Shown here: piece after piece, positions 1 to 7,854 of the stretch
How the letters are laid out: each line of letters begins with the position of its first letter
Numbering within the stretch: the first letter of the stretch is position 1
Source: Verrucomicrobia bacterium UBA6015
GTDB lineage: Bacteria > Verrucomicrobiota > Kiritimatiellia > UBA8416
Assembly (NCBI GenBank): GCA_002428045.1
Contig: DIZZ01000216.1
Coordinates: 4,594-22,745 of the forward strand
Reading direction: 5' to 3'
Length of the DNA stretch: 18,152 nt
Position numbers and translations under genes: made by a program
The notes under the pieces: generated by a model
The model's database searches: none
What the model saw: the letters and a program-made list of their open reading frames with translations, nothing else
What the model was told of the DNA's origin: nothing

Positions 1-14
1 CGGATAGGCTCTAG

Positions 15-1538
15 CTACCGGCTCAACAATGTGCGCAACCGGCTGTCGGCGTCTGCCCCGGTAAGTACGGTTCCGGCATGACTGTCCTGCTCGGGTACGC
101 CCAGGAAAACCATCGAGAACGGACCTTCCGGTGCGGATAGGTAGTAGTTCAGGATGTCATCGGCGGCCAGCGTCGGCATACCGAACCGCATCACCATCGG
201 GAACCGGATCCCGCCCCGTCCGTCGAGCGTGTGATAAATCAGCTCCGTGCAGCAAATCCGTTTAGTGCAGGAAAAGTCAAACCGCAGATCGTAGGGATGG
301 CCAAGGTAATCGTAGACGCCCTGCAGAAATCCCCGGCGCTCCTCGGCGGTCAGCCGTGGGCGCAACACTGCCAGCCGGGTGATCTTCTGGCCCACGATGG
401 CATCGAGGTCATTCCAGATAACCCCTTTCCCCACGGCCTCGATCAGGGCCTGCCGACGGGGGACGTCTTTCCAGTTGTGACGGATCTGCAAGGTGTCTCG
501 CTGCAGGTCATTCCCGGCATAGACCATGCCATGTTTAAAGACACCGGGCAGGAATAGGTTCGAGAGATTGCCGGTGGCGTAGGTCAGGAGGATATCCCCG
601 GGCTGGATCAGCGTCTTCATCAGGTCGACCTGATCCCGCGTGAATTCGGTGGGACGGGCCAGGGGGGAGTGTGTCAGCGGGCGCACCAGTTTCACCGAGA
701 AATGCCCTAGCGCTTTCACGCCGGTCAGGCCGGCTTCGCCAGCCGCCTTGAGCGCTCCGGCGGCCAGGCTTTGCCGTATCCGGTTTTCGAAGGCAGGAAA
801 GATCACGCCGCGCTTTCCTAGCAACCGTTCTATCGCCGCCTCGCCAAACGTATGATACAGGTGGATCGATTCGACCATCGCACGCATCGACGCGTCGTCC
901 TCCATGGCACGGCCGATATCGCCGCCGGGGGCGGTCTCCGCTAGGAAATAATGCCAGGCGGCATCGCGTGCATCCAGATTGGCCGGATCCAGTGCCGTTT
1001 CCAGAATGGCATCATACGTGCCAGCCTCGAGTCCAGCCAGGGGATAGCCATGGTTGAGTGCCGCCCGCGATTCCTCATGGTCGTGGAAATGCAACAGGAA
1101 CTGGCTGTCGCTGTAGGTGATCTGCATGGCGGTACGGATGCTGATCAGTTGCGCCATGAGGCGGTCGGTGCGCCGTCCAAGCAGGGCGGGCTCGCTCCGG
1201 TAGCTTTCGGCAATATCCCATAAGGCCGATCGGCACAACTGAAACCGGAACATCAGATACGCATGCCGGTCAAGATCCTCTGCTGTGAAGCCGGTGCGTC
1301 CACCGGTGCGCTGCGCAAGCACCCCCGCCTCCAGCAGTACCGCCGATATTTCCTCGGCAAAGGCATCCAGGAACTGGATATCCACGGCCAGCCGATCGGC
1401 TCCGGCGGCCGCTCCGGTACGACCATCGGCCCGCTGGGAAAAGGTATCCGCCCCATCCCGCGCTACGCCCCCATGCCATCCTGTGCAGCCCGCCAGTAAC
1501 ACGAGCACCCCACCCATTACGAGTGCGCTTTTTTTCAT
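15..1538 (-). CDS. Lipoprotein with YiiX/C92-type permuted papain-like peptidase domain
   Basis: This is a 507-residue predicted lipoprotein. The N-terminus has two lysines, a hydrophobic stretch and a lipobox LAGC with Cys18. Residues about 50-300 are helical and not recognised. The C-terminal 200 residues resemble the YiiX/YebB (peptidase C92) branch of permuted NlpC/P60-like cysteine hydrolases. They begin with PGDILLTY near 313-320, then FKHG with His336, then ICCTEL with Cys430. In this family a His followed by a downstream Cys forms the catalytic pair, and members act on amide or ester bonds of lipids or cell-wall material; the substrate here is unknown. The start overlaps the stop of the upstream glycosyltransferase gene as ATGA and has GGAGGG eight bases upstream, so the two are translationally coupled. 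It is the last gene visible in its operon. I am confident of the lipoprotein call and fairly confident of the peptidase fold. Confidence 0.8.
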   Translation of the reverse strand: MKKSALVMGGVLVLLAGCTGWHGGVARDGADTFSQRADGRTGAAAGADRLAVDIQFLDAFAEEISAVLLEAGVLAQRTGGRTGFTAEDLDRHAYLMFRFQLCRSALWDIAESYRSEPALLGRRTDRLMAQLISIRTAMQITYSDSQFLLHFHDHEESRAALNHGYPLAGLEAGTYDAILETALDPANLDARDAAWHYFLAETAPGGDIGRAMEDDASMRAMVESIHLYHTFGEAAIERLLGKRGVIFPAFENRIRQSLAAGALKAAGEAGLTGVKALGHFSVKLVRPLTHSPLARPTEFTRDQVDLMKTLIQPGDILLTYATGNLSNLFLPGVFKHGMVYAGNDLQRDTLQIRHNWKDVPRRQALIEAVGKGVIWNDLDAIVGQKITRLAVLRPRLTAEERRGFLQGVYDYLGHPYDLRFDFSCTKRICCTELIYHTLDGRGGIRFPMVMRFGMPTLAADDILNYYLSAPEGPFSMVFLGVPEQDSHAGTVLTGADADSRLRTLLSR

Positions 1539-4135
1539 TCCAAACCCTCCAGGTCTTGCCGTGTCGATGGATCCTTCTTATCGCCCGGTCGCATCATCTG
1601 TACCGTGGCAACCCGTATGCCGAGCTGCTCGGGATACCCCTTAATTCCATAATCTGCGGGATTCCATACGCCGCTGTGCAGTTCCAGCAGCATGACAGGC
1701 TTCTTGACGCTGGGCGGTACATCGACCCGCACAACCTGCAGAGCCTGCGCTAAAGGCACCGTCGCCAACAAGCGTCCATTGAGCAGGAGGTCGACAGGGA
1801 CGGGGGTCGCCTCTTTCCTGCCAGAGGCCAGCAGAAGTTCCAGGGTCGCGCCCTGGGTTCCGGCGGCAGGCACATAAAGCGCCCCCCGGCCATCCGTCCA
1901 GCGAAAGCTGGTTTTTCCGCTGCGCTGCATCGGCCCGAAGCCTTCCACGAGCCCCATGGAATGATACCCAACCCCCAAGGGGGTAGAGATGCCGGGACCA
2001 TCGACAGGAGTATCCGTACCGGCGGTGTCATGCGGCACGCAGCGGTACACGTTCGCATGATTCCGCGCGGGCTGCCATGAGCGGGGCAGGGTGGATTTCA
2101 ACAAGGGTAGGGTTTCCGAGGTCTGTTCGAACGACCGAACCCACTCAAGCCGGAAGTCGGGATGCGCAAAGCCATCACTGACCGTCACATAGTAGACCCT
2201 ATCCCCGGCTGCCACGCGGTCCGCCAGCAGGCGCATGGCCTGCGCGGCCTCTCCGGTGGCGGTGCCGTCCGGTTGACGCTGGAATTGATAGGCCGGAAGC
2301 CCCCAGGCATAACGTAGCGGCGTAGCATAGCGAACATGATCGCACAGGATAAAGTCTGCATCGACCATGACCCTTGCCAGGTCTGCCGTGAAGGCAGGCA
2401 GCCCCCGATGCTCGCGCCCTTGCAGCAGGGGCCAGGCATCCCAGCCCATTCCGCCGAGGGTGAGCGCCAGCAGGCCGATGCCGCAGTAACGAACCCACCG
2501 CTGCCGGGCGGCCAGCATCTCCGCCAGGACCACCGCCCCTGCGACTGCCATGAACGGGACGACCAGCGGGATATACCGCCGTAGCGACCACATGATCAAT
2601 GAGTAGGCCATGCGATGCCGCACATGCACAAGGGCTGCGGCCGCCCCGGCGAGCAGGAACAGTCGCTGCGGAGCCGTGCCGTGCGTCCAGCGCCGACGGG
2701 CGAAGAAGGCGACCGCCAAAAGAAGCGTCAGCGGTCCCACCAGGCGACCGACCAGCACCAGATTCATTCGATCTGCCCCTGCCTCCACCAGCGGGCGCAC
2801 GGCATACTGGTACAGCAGCCATGTCGCCATGGCCAGGCCCGGCAGCCAGTCCAGCGCGCGCCGGGTCCAGGCCATGAATGGAACATCGCGCACCAAGGGC
2901 GGCAAGAACCGGCGCAGGGCCACAAGCAGCAGGATCGGAACCGCGAATGCCAGGGCCATAAAAAGAGGCCTGGCCAAGGATGAATTCCCGGTGATGAAGT
3001 CCAGCAGGAACGCGGTCATGACGGGCGTCTGCAGGCCATTCCGTGCAAAGGCCAACAGGCAGCAGACGCCCGCGATCAGCACGGTCCGCCACTCCGTGCG
3101 GCGCCCTGTCCAAAGGGCCCGACCCGCCAGGAAGAGACCGATGGCAGCCAGCGGGAGGATGCTGGTACTATGCGCCAGGAATGCCAATGCCAGCGAAATC
3201 CCAAACGCCATGTCGCGCCACCGCGAGGGTTGACGCCATGTTTGCGCGGCCCAGAAGAAAGCGCTGAACAGGAAAAAGCGGGCCAGCATTTCCGCCGTCG
3301 TGAACCGCCCGAAATAAACCTGTCCCGGCCCGACGCACAACAGCAACAAGGCCAGGCTTGCCACGCGTGCCGAGAACAAGGTCTTCACCGCCAGCCAGAA
3401 CATGGCGCAGGCCAGCACGGTAATCAACCATTGGCCGGCATAGACGCCATCGAGCCCTCCGATGGCGGCAAATGGAGCCAGCCAGACCGGGTAGAGATGG
3501 AAGTAGTCGGGGGTCAGAATGCCTTCCGCCTCATCCTGCACCAGATAGCCGTGCTGCAGCAGCCGTCGGTTGCCTTCCGGTTCGGCCATCAGCATCCGGC
3601 GCACGGGCTCGTCGAGACCGGCAAAAACCGGGTCATGGATCTGCAACGCGCCAGACCGGGCGACATTCATTGCCGTGCACACATATTCCCCGGGATCCCA
3701 CCCGCCATGCAGATGGGTGTGTGGGCGACATACCGGCAGGCAGGCCAGCGCCGTTAGTAGCAGGCCGGTAAATAGCAACGGCCAATGCTTCTGAACGTGC
3801 TGCCATGCACGGCTCACCACGGGTTCGCCCCCCCGTTGGCAAGATGGGGGGGACGGCGACGCCGAGCCGTTGCCCGTTGCCCGATGGCGGACGTGCCTGA
3901 ACAAGCCCACGCTCAGTACGCCCAGCGGTAGCAGTGCCAATCGCCAACATCGGAAATGGCCCATATCCGCGAGCAGCAGACCGGTCAGGCAGATCAGCGC
4001 AGGACCGGCGGTCAGCCATAGGCCGATCCGTTCGTCGCTATCGAGCCGGGCACCTCGGCACACTAACCAGACGAACCCACCGGACGTGGCAGCCAGCAAC
4101 GCCACCATCACCAGCACTGTCCAGCACGCCACCAT
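1535..4135 (-). CDS. GT-C membrane glycosyltransferase with C-terminal beta-rich domain
   Basis: This large integral membrane protein has 866 residues from the chosen start. The first 570 or so residues hold about a dozen hydrophobic helices. The first periplasmic loop carries HGGWDPGEY near residues 143-151, an acidic motif typical of GT-C glycosyltransferases (ArnT, RgtA-D/PMT_2-like) that move a sugar from a polyprenyl-phosphate carrier on the outer face of the inner membrane. From about 590 onward the chain is soluble. Its last 150 residues look like a beta-sandwich, with FRWT and repeated short strands, such as is seen appended to GT-C enzymes. I chose the ATG at 4135 because GGAGG lies six bases upstream; the in-frame TTG at 4141 abuts that site. 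It follows the CsgG-like gene by 16 bases and overlaps the next lipoprotein gene by four. The acceptor is unknown. Confidence 0.8.
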   Translation of the reverse strand: MVACWTVLVMVALLAATSGGFVWLVCRGARLDSDERIGLWLTAGPALICLTGLLLADMGHFRCWRLALLPLGVLSVGLFRHVRHRATGNGSASPSPPSCQRGGEPVVSRAWQHVQKHWPLLFTGLLLTALACLPVCRPHTHLHGGWDPGEYVCTAMNVARSGALQIHDPVFAGLDEPVRRMLMAEPEGNRRLLQHGYLVQDEAEGILTPDYFHLYPVWLAPFAAIGGLDGVYAGQWLITVLACAMFWLAVKTLFSARVASLALLLLCVGPGQVYFGRFTTAEMLARFFLFSAFFWAAQTWRQPSRWRDMAFGISLALAFLAHSTSILPLAAIGLFLAGRALWTGRRTEWRTVLIAGVCCLLAFARNGLQTPVMTAFLLDFITGNSSLARPLFMALAFAVPILLLVALRRFLPPLVRDVPFMAWTRRALDWLPGLAMATWLLYQYAVRPLVEAGADRMNLVLVGRLVGPLTLLLAVAFFARRRWTHGTAPQRLFLLAGAAAALVHVRHRMAYSLIMWSLRRYIPLVVPFMAVAGAVVLAEMLAARQRWVRYCGIGLLALTLGGMGWDAWPLLQGREHRGLPAFTADLARVMVDADFILCDHVRYATPLRYAWGLPAYQFQRQPDGTATGEAAQAMRLLADRVAAGDRVYYVTVSDGFAHPDFRLEWVRSFEQTSETLPLLKSTLPRSWQPARNHANVYRCVPHDTAGTDTPVDGPGISTPLGVGYHSMGLVEGFGPMQRSGKTSFRWTDGRGALYVPAAGTQGATLELLLASGRKEATPVPVDLLLNGRLLATVPLAQALQVVRVDVPPSVKKPVMLLELHSGVWNPADYGIKGYPEQLGIRVATVQMMRPGDKKDPSTRQDLEGLE

Positions 4136-4151
4136 AAGCAACCTCCGTCAT

Positions 4152-5093
4152 TCACGGTGCCAATGTCTTTTCCAGCGACTGGCCCCGGGTAAAGCCTTGA
4201 CCGCTAACCCGTTCGGCGACCGAAACAGAATCTCTCAGTTCAACAATCCGGACTGTTCCCACAATCGGGCCGGGCATGACATCAAGCAGATCCCCGGTTC
4301 CCGGGTCCGTCACCGGCGTTCCCTTGCCGCGCACCTGGAAGACCTCTCCGGCTTTCAGGCCGCGTTCCTTCCCGCCATTCAGGAGGATGCGGGGGCCATC
4401 GATATCCGCAATCATGGGGGTCCACATCTGCCGGGGGACTTTCTGCACGATCCCGTGCAGTCCCTCGCGAATCGCGGAGGCCGTCGCGATGCCGAGCGGC
4501 GTACGGAAAAAGGAGCGCCCGCCGAATTGGATCCCCTTGTAAGCGGCTTGCGCGTAGGCATCGCCAGCCCGGGCTTTTCCAGCGCACTGGACCGAGTCCA
4601 CGATCTGACCGCTTTCCACATCCACGATGGTCAGCGTCAATCCGACGCGCGCGGTATAGCCTCCCGAACTGATCAGCAGTCGCCATATCCCCATCCACAG
4701 CGATCCGCCGGAGGTCTGTGAGAAATCGCTGATCACCCCGCGGATCAGGTAGCGGGCATTATCCAGGCGCCCCTCCTCGATCCGCCCCTCTTCCCGGAAC
4801 AACCGATTCTTCTGCCGCGAGATCTCGTCCACGACCGTGTCGAGGTTGCCCCGCTCGAGGACCACGAAATTACGCGAGGCGACCAGCTCCGACACCAGCA
4901 GGTCTGCCATGCCCGGCCCCAGCTTCCATTGTCCTTCAAAGCTGGAACGGTTATCGAACGAGGCGACCGCCACCCGTGCCGGTACCGCATCCTTAGGCAG
5001 CGGAGGGATGGCACCGCCAAACATTGCACAGCCCGCGAGACCGAACGCAAGCCCCGCCACGGCCGTTAACCGTAGCCATATCAATCCACGCAT
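4152..5093 (-). CDS. CsgG-family outer-membrane lipoprotein
   Basis: This is a 313-residue predicted lipoprotein. A hydrophobic leader ends in LAGC with Cys22, which would be lipidated and probably sorted to the outer membrane. Residues 40-230 carry the CsgG-family pattern: VAVASFDNRS, then ADLLVSELVASRNFVVLERG, then a stretch ending RYLIRGVISDF. CsgG itself forms the nonameric curli secretion pore. Many relatives in other phyla lack curli genes and have unknown roles, and no curli subunit is visible here. The last 90 residues, from ILLNGG onward, look like a small beta-rich add-on domain with GLKAGEVFQV. The start lies five bases after the tatA stop and has AAGGA nine bases upstream. The glycosyltransferase gene follows after 16 bases. 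The family call is firm; a secretion role is only an inference. Confidence 0.85.
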   Translation of the reverse strand: MRGLIWLRLTAVAGLAFGLAGCAMFGGAIPPLPKDAVPARVAVASFDNRSSFEGQWKLGPGMADLLVSELVASRNFVVLERGNLDTVVDEISRQKNRLFREEGRIEEGRLDNARYLIRGVISDFSQTSGGSLWMGIWRLLISSGGYTARVGLTLTIVDVESGQIVDSVQCAGKARAGDAYAQAAYKGIQFGGRSFFRTPLGIATASAIREGLHGIVQKVPRQMWTPMIADIDGPRILLNGGKERGLKAGEVFQVRGKGTPVTDPGTGDLLDVMPGPIVGTVRIVELRDSVSVAERVSGQGFTRGQSLEKTLAP

Positions 5094-5098
5094 ACGCT

Positions 5099-5278
5099 TC
5101 AGTCCTTGGGTTTATCCGGTGTCTTGTGAGGATCCTCTCCGCACCCTTCTTCCCGGCCCTTCTTGAACTCCTTCAAGCTCGCCCCGAGGGCACGCGCCAG
5201 ATCCGGCAGGCGACGTGCGCCAAACAGCAACAGCACCACCGCAAGGATAATGATAATCTGTAAAGGTCCCGGTCTCAT
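5099..5278 (-). CDS. tatA: Twin-arginine translocase subunit TatA/E
   Basis: This is a short protein of 59 residues. It has one N-terminal membrane helix, then FGARRLPDLARALGASLKEF, the hinge and amphipathic helix diagnostic of TatA/TatE, then a charged tail rich in Lys, Glu and Pro. TatA subunits assemble into the pore through which folded proteins with twin-arginine signals cross the inner membrane, working with TatC. The start at 5278 is preferred over an upstream in-frame ATG at 5299 because GGGAGG lies eight bases before it. The upstream ATG would add seven polar residues ahead of the helix. It is the first gene of the leftward operon that continues with the CsgG-like lipoprotein five bases later. 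No tatC or tatB is present in the window. The length is normal for TatA/E; I cannot tell TatA from TatE. Confidence 0.9.
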   Translation of the reverse strand: MRPGPLQIIIILAVVLLLFGARRLPDLARALGASLKEFKKGREEGCGEDPHKTPDKPKD

Positions 5279-5328
5279 AAAACAATCCTCCCTTGGCATG
5301 TCACTAAAACCGATAAAGCTCGCGGGGT

Positions 5329-5357
5329 ACTATTGCGCCTCATCCCATCAAAAGCAA
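5329..5357 (-). promoter_or_regulatory. Possible sigma70-type promoter of the tatA operon
   Basis: On the minus strand TTGCTT (5357-5352) is separated by exactly 17 bases from AATAGT (5334-5329), about 50 bases before the tatA start. The match is 3/6 at -35 and 4/6 at -10, so this is only a candidate. It is the best-placed pair found upstream of the operon. Confidence 0.25.
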
Positions 5358-5391
5358 GCCATCTTATCCAGTCCCGTTCAGTCTACAAGCG

Positions 5392-5425
5392 GTTCTTACG
5401 CACCGGATGGCGCGGACGGAAGAAC
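5392..5425 (-). terminator. Compound hairpin just after hepT, possible terminator
   Basis: Five bases past the hepT stop there is a nested inverted repeat. GTTCTT (5392-5397) pairs with AAGAAC (5420-5425). Inside it, CGCACC (5399-5404) pairs with GGCGCG (5409-5414) with one wobble pair and a four-base loop. No T-run follows on the minus strand, so intrinsic termination would be inefficient. It may instead protect the 3' end of the mRNA or be cleaved. Its position between hepT and the tatA promoter fits a transcript boundary. Confidence 0.35.
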
Positions 5426-5430
5426 AAGCC

Positions 5431-5916
5431 TTAGCGTATAAGAACATGCAGGAACGTCTGGAATACGGATAATTCACCAGGCACCGCACGACGCACACGA
5501 TCATACACTTTTTGCAGGTATGCGAGCTTGTCCCAATCATACTCCAACTCGAAATAGTACCGCCTGAAATGGCGAAACTTCATCAACTCGACCAATCCAG
5601 CAGCCGTGGTATCACTGATGACAGCATCCCGCGAACCGTCGATCCGGAGGGTCATTTTCTCCAACAGATCAGCGTGCCAGCGGCTATCGCTTAAGTGATT
5701 CTCGAAAAACTGAGATATACGCAAGAAACAGGTTTCCAGGCATGTGTAGTAATCGACCATAAGTTCCGCCAGTACGATGGCACTGGTATTCTTACGGCCC
5801 ATGAGGGGAAAATCATCCCTGATAAAGTCATCATATTCGTTGCCGATGCGTATCAATAGTGATTTTGTCTTTTCGATTCGGGCATCCAGCTCGGAAATCG
5901 TTTCATTCACGCTCAT
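5431..5916 (-). CDS. hepT: HepT-like toxin of an MntA-HepT system
   Basis: This all-helical protein has 161 residues from the chosen start and resembles the HepT/DUF86-like ribonuclease toxins (HEPN superfamily). The best landmark is FRHFRRYYFELEYDW near residues 114-128, which aligns with the region that carries the R-x4-H-x-Y motif in related toxins. Here the His position appears to be Tyr120 and the final Tyr to be Phe122, so RNase activity is uncertain. The ATG at 5916 is preferred because GGAAAG lies seven bases upstream and the result is a normal-length protein. ATGs at 5931, 5952 and 5982 are possible but have weaker signals. The gene overlaps the 3' end of the nucleotidyltransferase gene by 14 bases, the usual antitoxin-then-toxin layout. 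The pairing makes the call firmer than the sequence alone would. Base composition is more A+T-rich than in neighbouring genes. Confidence 0.7.
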   Translation of the reverse strand: MSVNETISELDARIEKTKSLLIRIGNEYDDFIRDDFPLMGRKNTSAIVLAELMVDYYTCLETCFLRISQFFENHLSDSRWHADLLEKMTLRIDGSRDAVISDTTAAGLVELMKFRHFRRYYFELEYDWDKLAYLQKVYDRVRRAVPGELSVFQTFLHVLIR

Positions 5917-6298
5917 ATACAATCTTTCCATGCCTACGAATATCATCAGCATATTCCGGCGCAATTTTTTCCAACTGCACAATATCCAGAGGAAACCGGC
6001 TAAGCGTTTGCACTTCTCCTAACAGACCGAAGAAACGTTCGGCATCGGTTACGCCTTCAATGGCGATATCGATATCCGAATATGGCTTGAAGGCCCCCGG
6101 ACGCAACAGTGACCCCCACTGGTAAATGCGACGCGGATTGTAATTCCGTGCGATTAGAGCCACCATCGCGTTCGCCTCTTCGTTCGCCTGTTGCTGGAGT
6201 TTTGCATTCCGGTTCAAGACGGTTTGTTCCCGCTCCTCGAGTCGCTGACGAGCCGCTTCAAGATGCAGCGCCCTAGGTCGTTGTGCCATCAAGTTCAT
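5903..6298 (-). CDS. mntA: MntA-type minimal nucleotidyltransferase antitoxin
   Basis: This 131-residue protein has a helical N-terminus rich in Arg, Glu and Gln (1-50), then a minimal nucleotidyltransferase domain. The catalytic pattern is visible: Gly62-Ser63 in QWGSLLRPG, Asp75 and Asp77 in SDIDIAI, and a third acidic residue, Asp105, in FPLDIVQLE. In characterised MntA-HepT pairs this enzyme neutralises the toxin by transferring AMP to a tyrosine near the HepT active site. The gene precedes and overlaps hepT, so both are probably made from one message. The ATG at 6298 or the in-frame ATG at 6289 could be used; neither has a convincing ribosome binding site. The N-terminal extension before the GS motif is longer than in the smallest members of the family. 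Confidence 0.8.
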   Translation of the reverse strand: MNLMAQRPRALHLEAARQRLEEREQTVLNRNAKLQQQANEEANAMVALIARNYNPRRIYQWGSLLRPGAFKPYSDIDIAIEGVTDAERFFGLLGEVQTLSRFPLDIVQLEKIAPEYADDIRRHGKIVYERE

Positions 6299-6304
6299 AC
6301 CCGA

Positions 6305-6347
6305 ACGCTAGCAGGCATGTATAAACTTGTAAAGCGAGGATTTTTGA
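6305..6347 (-). promoter_or_regulatory. Possible promoter region of mntA-hepT
   Basis: This A+T-rich patch directly upstream of mntA contains, on the minus strand, TTTACA (6333-6328, 5/6 to the -35 consensus) and TATACA (6324-6319, 4/6 to -10). They overlap in spacing and do not form one good pair. TTTACA pairs at 17 bases only with TAGCGT. A promoter is expected here, but its exact boxes are unclear. Confidence 0.2.
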
Positions 6348-6497
6348 AATGACACCCCCAGCTTGTCTTGCATATCGCTCCGAAGGCTGGTACCGTTTCT
6401 GCCAGTCCAACGCCCGCCGGTTGACATAGGTGCGCAGCAGCGAGCCACAGGATCATGTTAGGGGGTTAAACCAACCGTACGAATAGGATGGACGAAG

Positions 6498-7667
6498 ATG
6501 GCGGGTGGGCTTGGAAAACGCAGGATGGCGGCGGTATGTGGACGCGGGAGCACCCCCATTCGCGGGATCACCGCATTGCTGGTGGCGGCACTGGGGTATC
6601 AGCTCTGCGTCCCGGGTACCTGCGCGGCCGAACCGGTTTCCCCAGGGCTTGCCGATATGCCAACGAATGCCACCCCGGCACGCGTCTACCACATCACGCC
6701 GGAACAGTTCGAGGAGCTCAAACCGTTACTGCAGGCGAACGGGTTTCGATGCCTGCCCGATACGTTTTCCACGAATTCGTTGGCACCGCTTGCCAGGGAT
6801 CCCTTTCTAAAGACCACCAATGCCGCGCCGGTTGTCTTGCCAGCAGCGGCGGTTGTCGATCCACCATCCGCCGGATCCGGGTTGACGAACGGGATGGTGC
6901 AGGCAACGCCACCGGTGGAATCGGTGCCCGCAGAGCTACCGCCGGCGGCATCGGATGGCTCGACAGGGCAGCCCCAAGTGCCCGTAGCGGCACCGTCCCC
7001 GTCGTGCCACGATACCGACGGAGCTTCGGATTTATTCGGTAATTTGATCGTCGAGCTGGTGGACAGCGATTGGACGTCCAGCGAGGCAGGGGTGGTCATT
7101 TTTGTGGTGATCGGGGTGGTCGTCGTGCTGACCGTCGTGGTCTATGCCGGGGTGTACCTCTACGAGATCGTCACCGGCACGGGGGATTACCAGCACTGGT
7201 ACCATATCGAAACCAGGATGGCGTCGTTGGCTGGCGGATCCCATCGCGGTCAGTTGGCCGGCGTCAAGTTCTCCGCTGGATTTGAACGCGAGGCGGACGA
7301 TATGCGCACGGGCCTGATATTGGAAGCAGGCTACCTGAACCTGCGCATGCGCCCCGAGAAGAGTGATCTGCGGGTTCACGCGGAGGGGGGCTACCTGATG
7401 GCGGGCGCGGGTATCCAGTGGCTGTTCGACGATCCGCGGAACCCGTCGGGCTTTGGTTTAGAACTGCTGGCGGGGGTGGCGGACGACCCGGATGTAGAGA
7501 TCCTCAGCATCGCACGCGCCACGCTCGGGTTTGGCATCGGCTCGCACGGGCGCCTGGGCCTGTCGGTTGGCGCGCTGCTGGTCGGGCTTGATCCTGAAGA
7601 CGGACTCCTTGAGTACCCCAAGCAGTTTATCCCCATGATCGGCTTGGAAACGGGTTTCCAGTTTTAA
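6498..7667 (+). CDS. Unrecognised exported protein with central membrane helix
   Basis: I do not recognise the family of this 389-residue protein. A basic N-terminus and hydrophobic core (about 22-38) ending TCAAEP suggest a signal peptide cut near residue 44. Residues 60-100 contain a short ordered part with ITPEQFEELKPLL. Residues 105-170 are a low-complexity linker rich in Pro, Ala and Ser. Residues 197-223 form a very hydrophobic Val/Ile-rich membrane helix. The C-terminal 160 residues alternate polar and hydrophobic residues with many Gly, and the protein ends GLETGFQF with a terminal Phe, like an outer-membrane barrel. The ATG at 6498 has AGGA about nine bases upstream; the ATG at 6525 is an alternative. 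It stands alone between the toxin pair, which is divergent, and pstS, which is 187 bases away. Function unknown. Confidence 0.65.
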   Translation: MAGGLGKRRMAAVCGRGSTPIRGITALLVAALGYQLCVPGTCAAEPVSPGLADMPTNATPARVYHITPEQFEELKPLLQANGFRCLPDTFSTNSLAPLARDPFLKTTNAAPVVLPAAAVVDPPSAGSGLTNGMVQATPPVESVPAELPPAASDGSTGQPQVPVAAPSPSCHDTDGASDLFGNLIVELVDSDWTSSEAGVVIFVVIGVVVVLTVVVYAGVYLYEIVTGTGDYQHWYHIETRMASLAGGSHRGQLAGVKFSAGFEREADDMRTGLILEAGYLNLRMRPEKSDLRVHAEGGYLMAGAGIQWLFDDPRNPSGFGLELLAGVADDPDVEILSIARATLGFGIGSHGRLGLSVGALLVGLDPEDGLLEYPKQFIPMIGLETGFQF

Positions 7668-7805
7668 GCAGCTTCGGTTCCGAGGATGCCGTTCAGTGCC
7701 GCCTCCCACCCCCCTGCGGGTTCCATCAAAACAAAATCGCTCCCTAATCGAACACTAACATTCGGCTTTTAGATTGATTCCCGTTTTCAATGGCATTCGG
7801 TCTGT

Positions 7806-7820
7806 CAGGGGTGGTCCCTG
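7806..7820. promoter_or_regulatory. Short dyad in the pstS leader
   Basis: CAGGG (7806-7810) and CCCTG (7816-7820) form a 5-bp inverted repeat around a five-base centre, about 35 bases before the pstS start. It could be an operator half-site pair or a small leader hairpin. It does not match the direct-repeat Pho box of enterobacteria. No convincing -35/-10 pair was found in 7668-7854, and no terminator for the preceding gene. Confidence 0.2.
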
Positions 7821-7854
7821 TGCAATCGAGTGTCGCCAATGAAGGAGAACAGGA

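Noticed and set aside
6421..6426. Perfect TTGACA -35 box upstream of the gene at 6498
   Set aside because: No acceptable -10 box occurs 16-18 bases downstream (the sequence there is G+C-rich), so a promoter call is not supported.
7803..7822. CTGT repeats before pstS as a Pho box
   Set aside because: The two CTGT units are 16 bases apart instead of 11 and the flanking bases do not fit the PhoB consensus.
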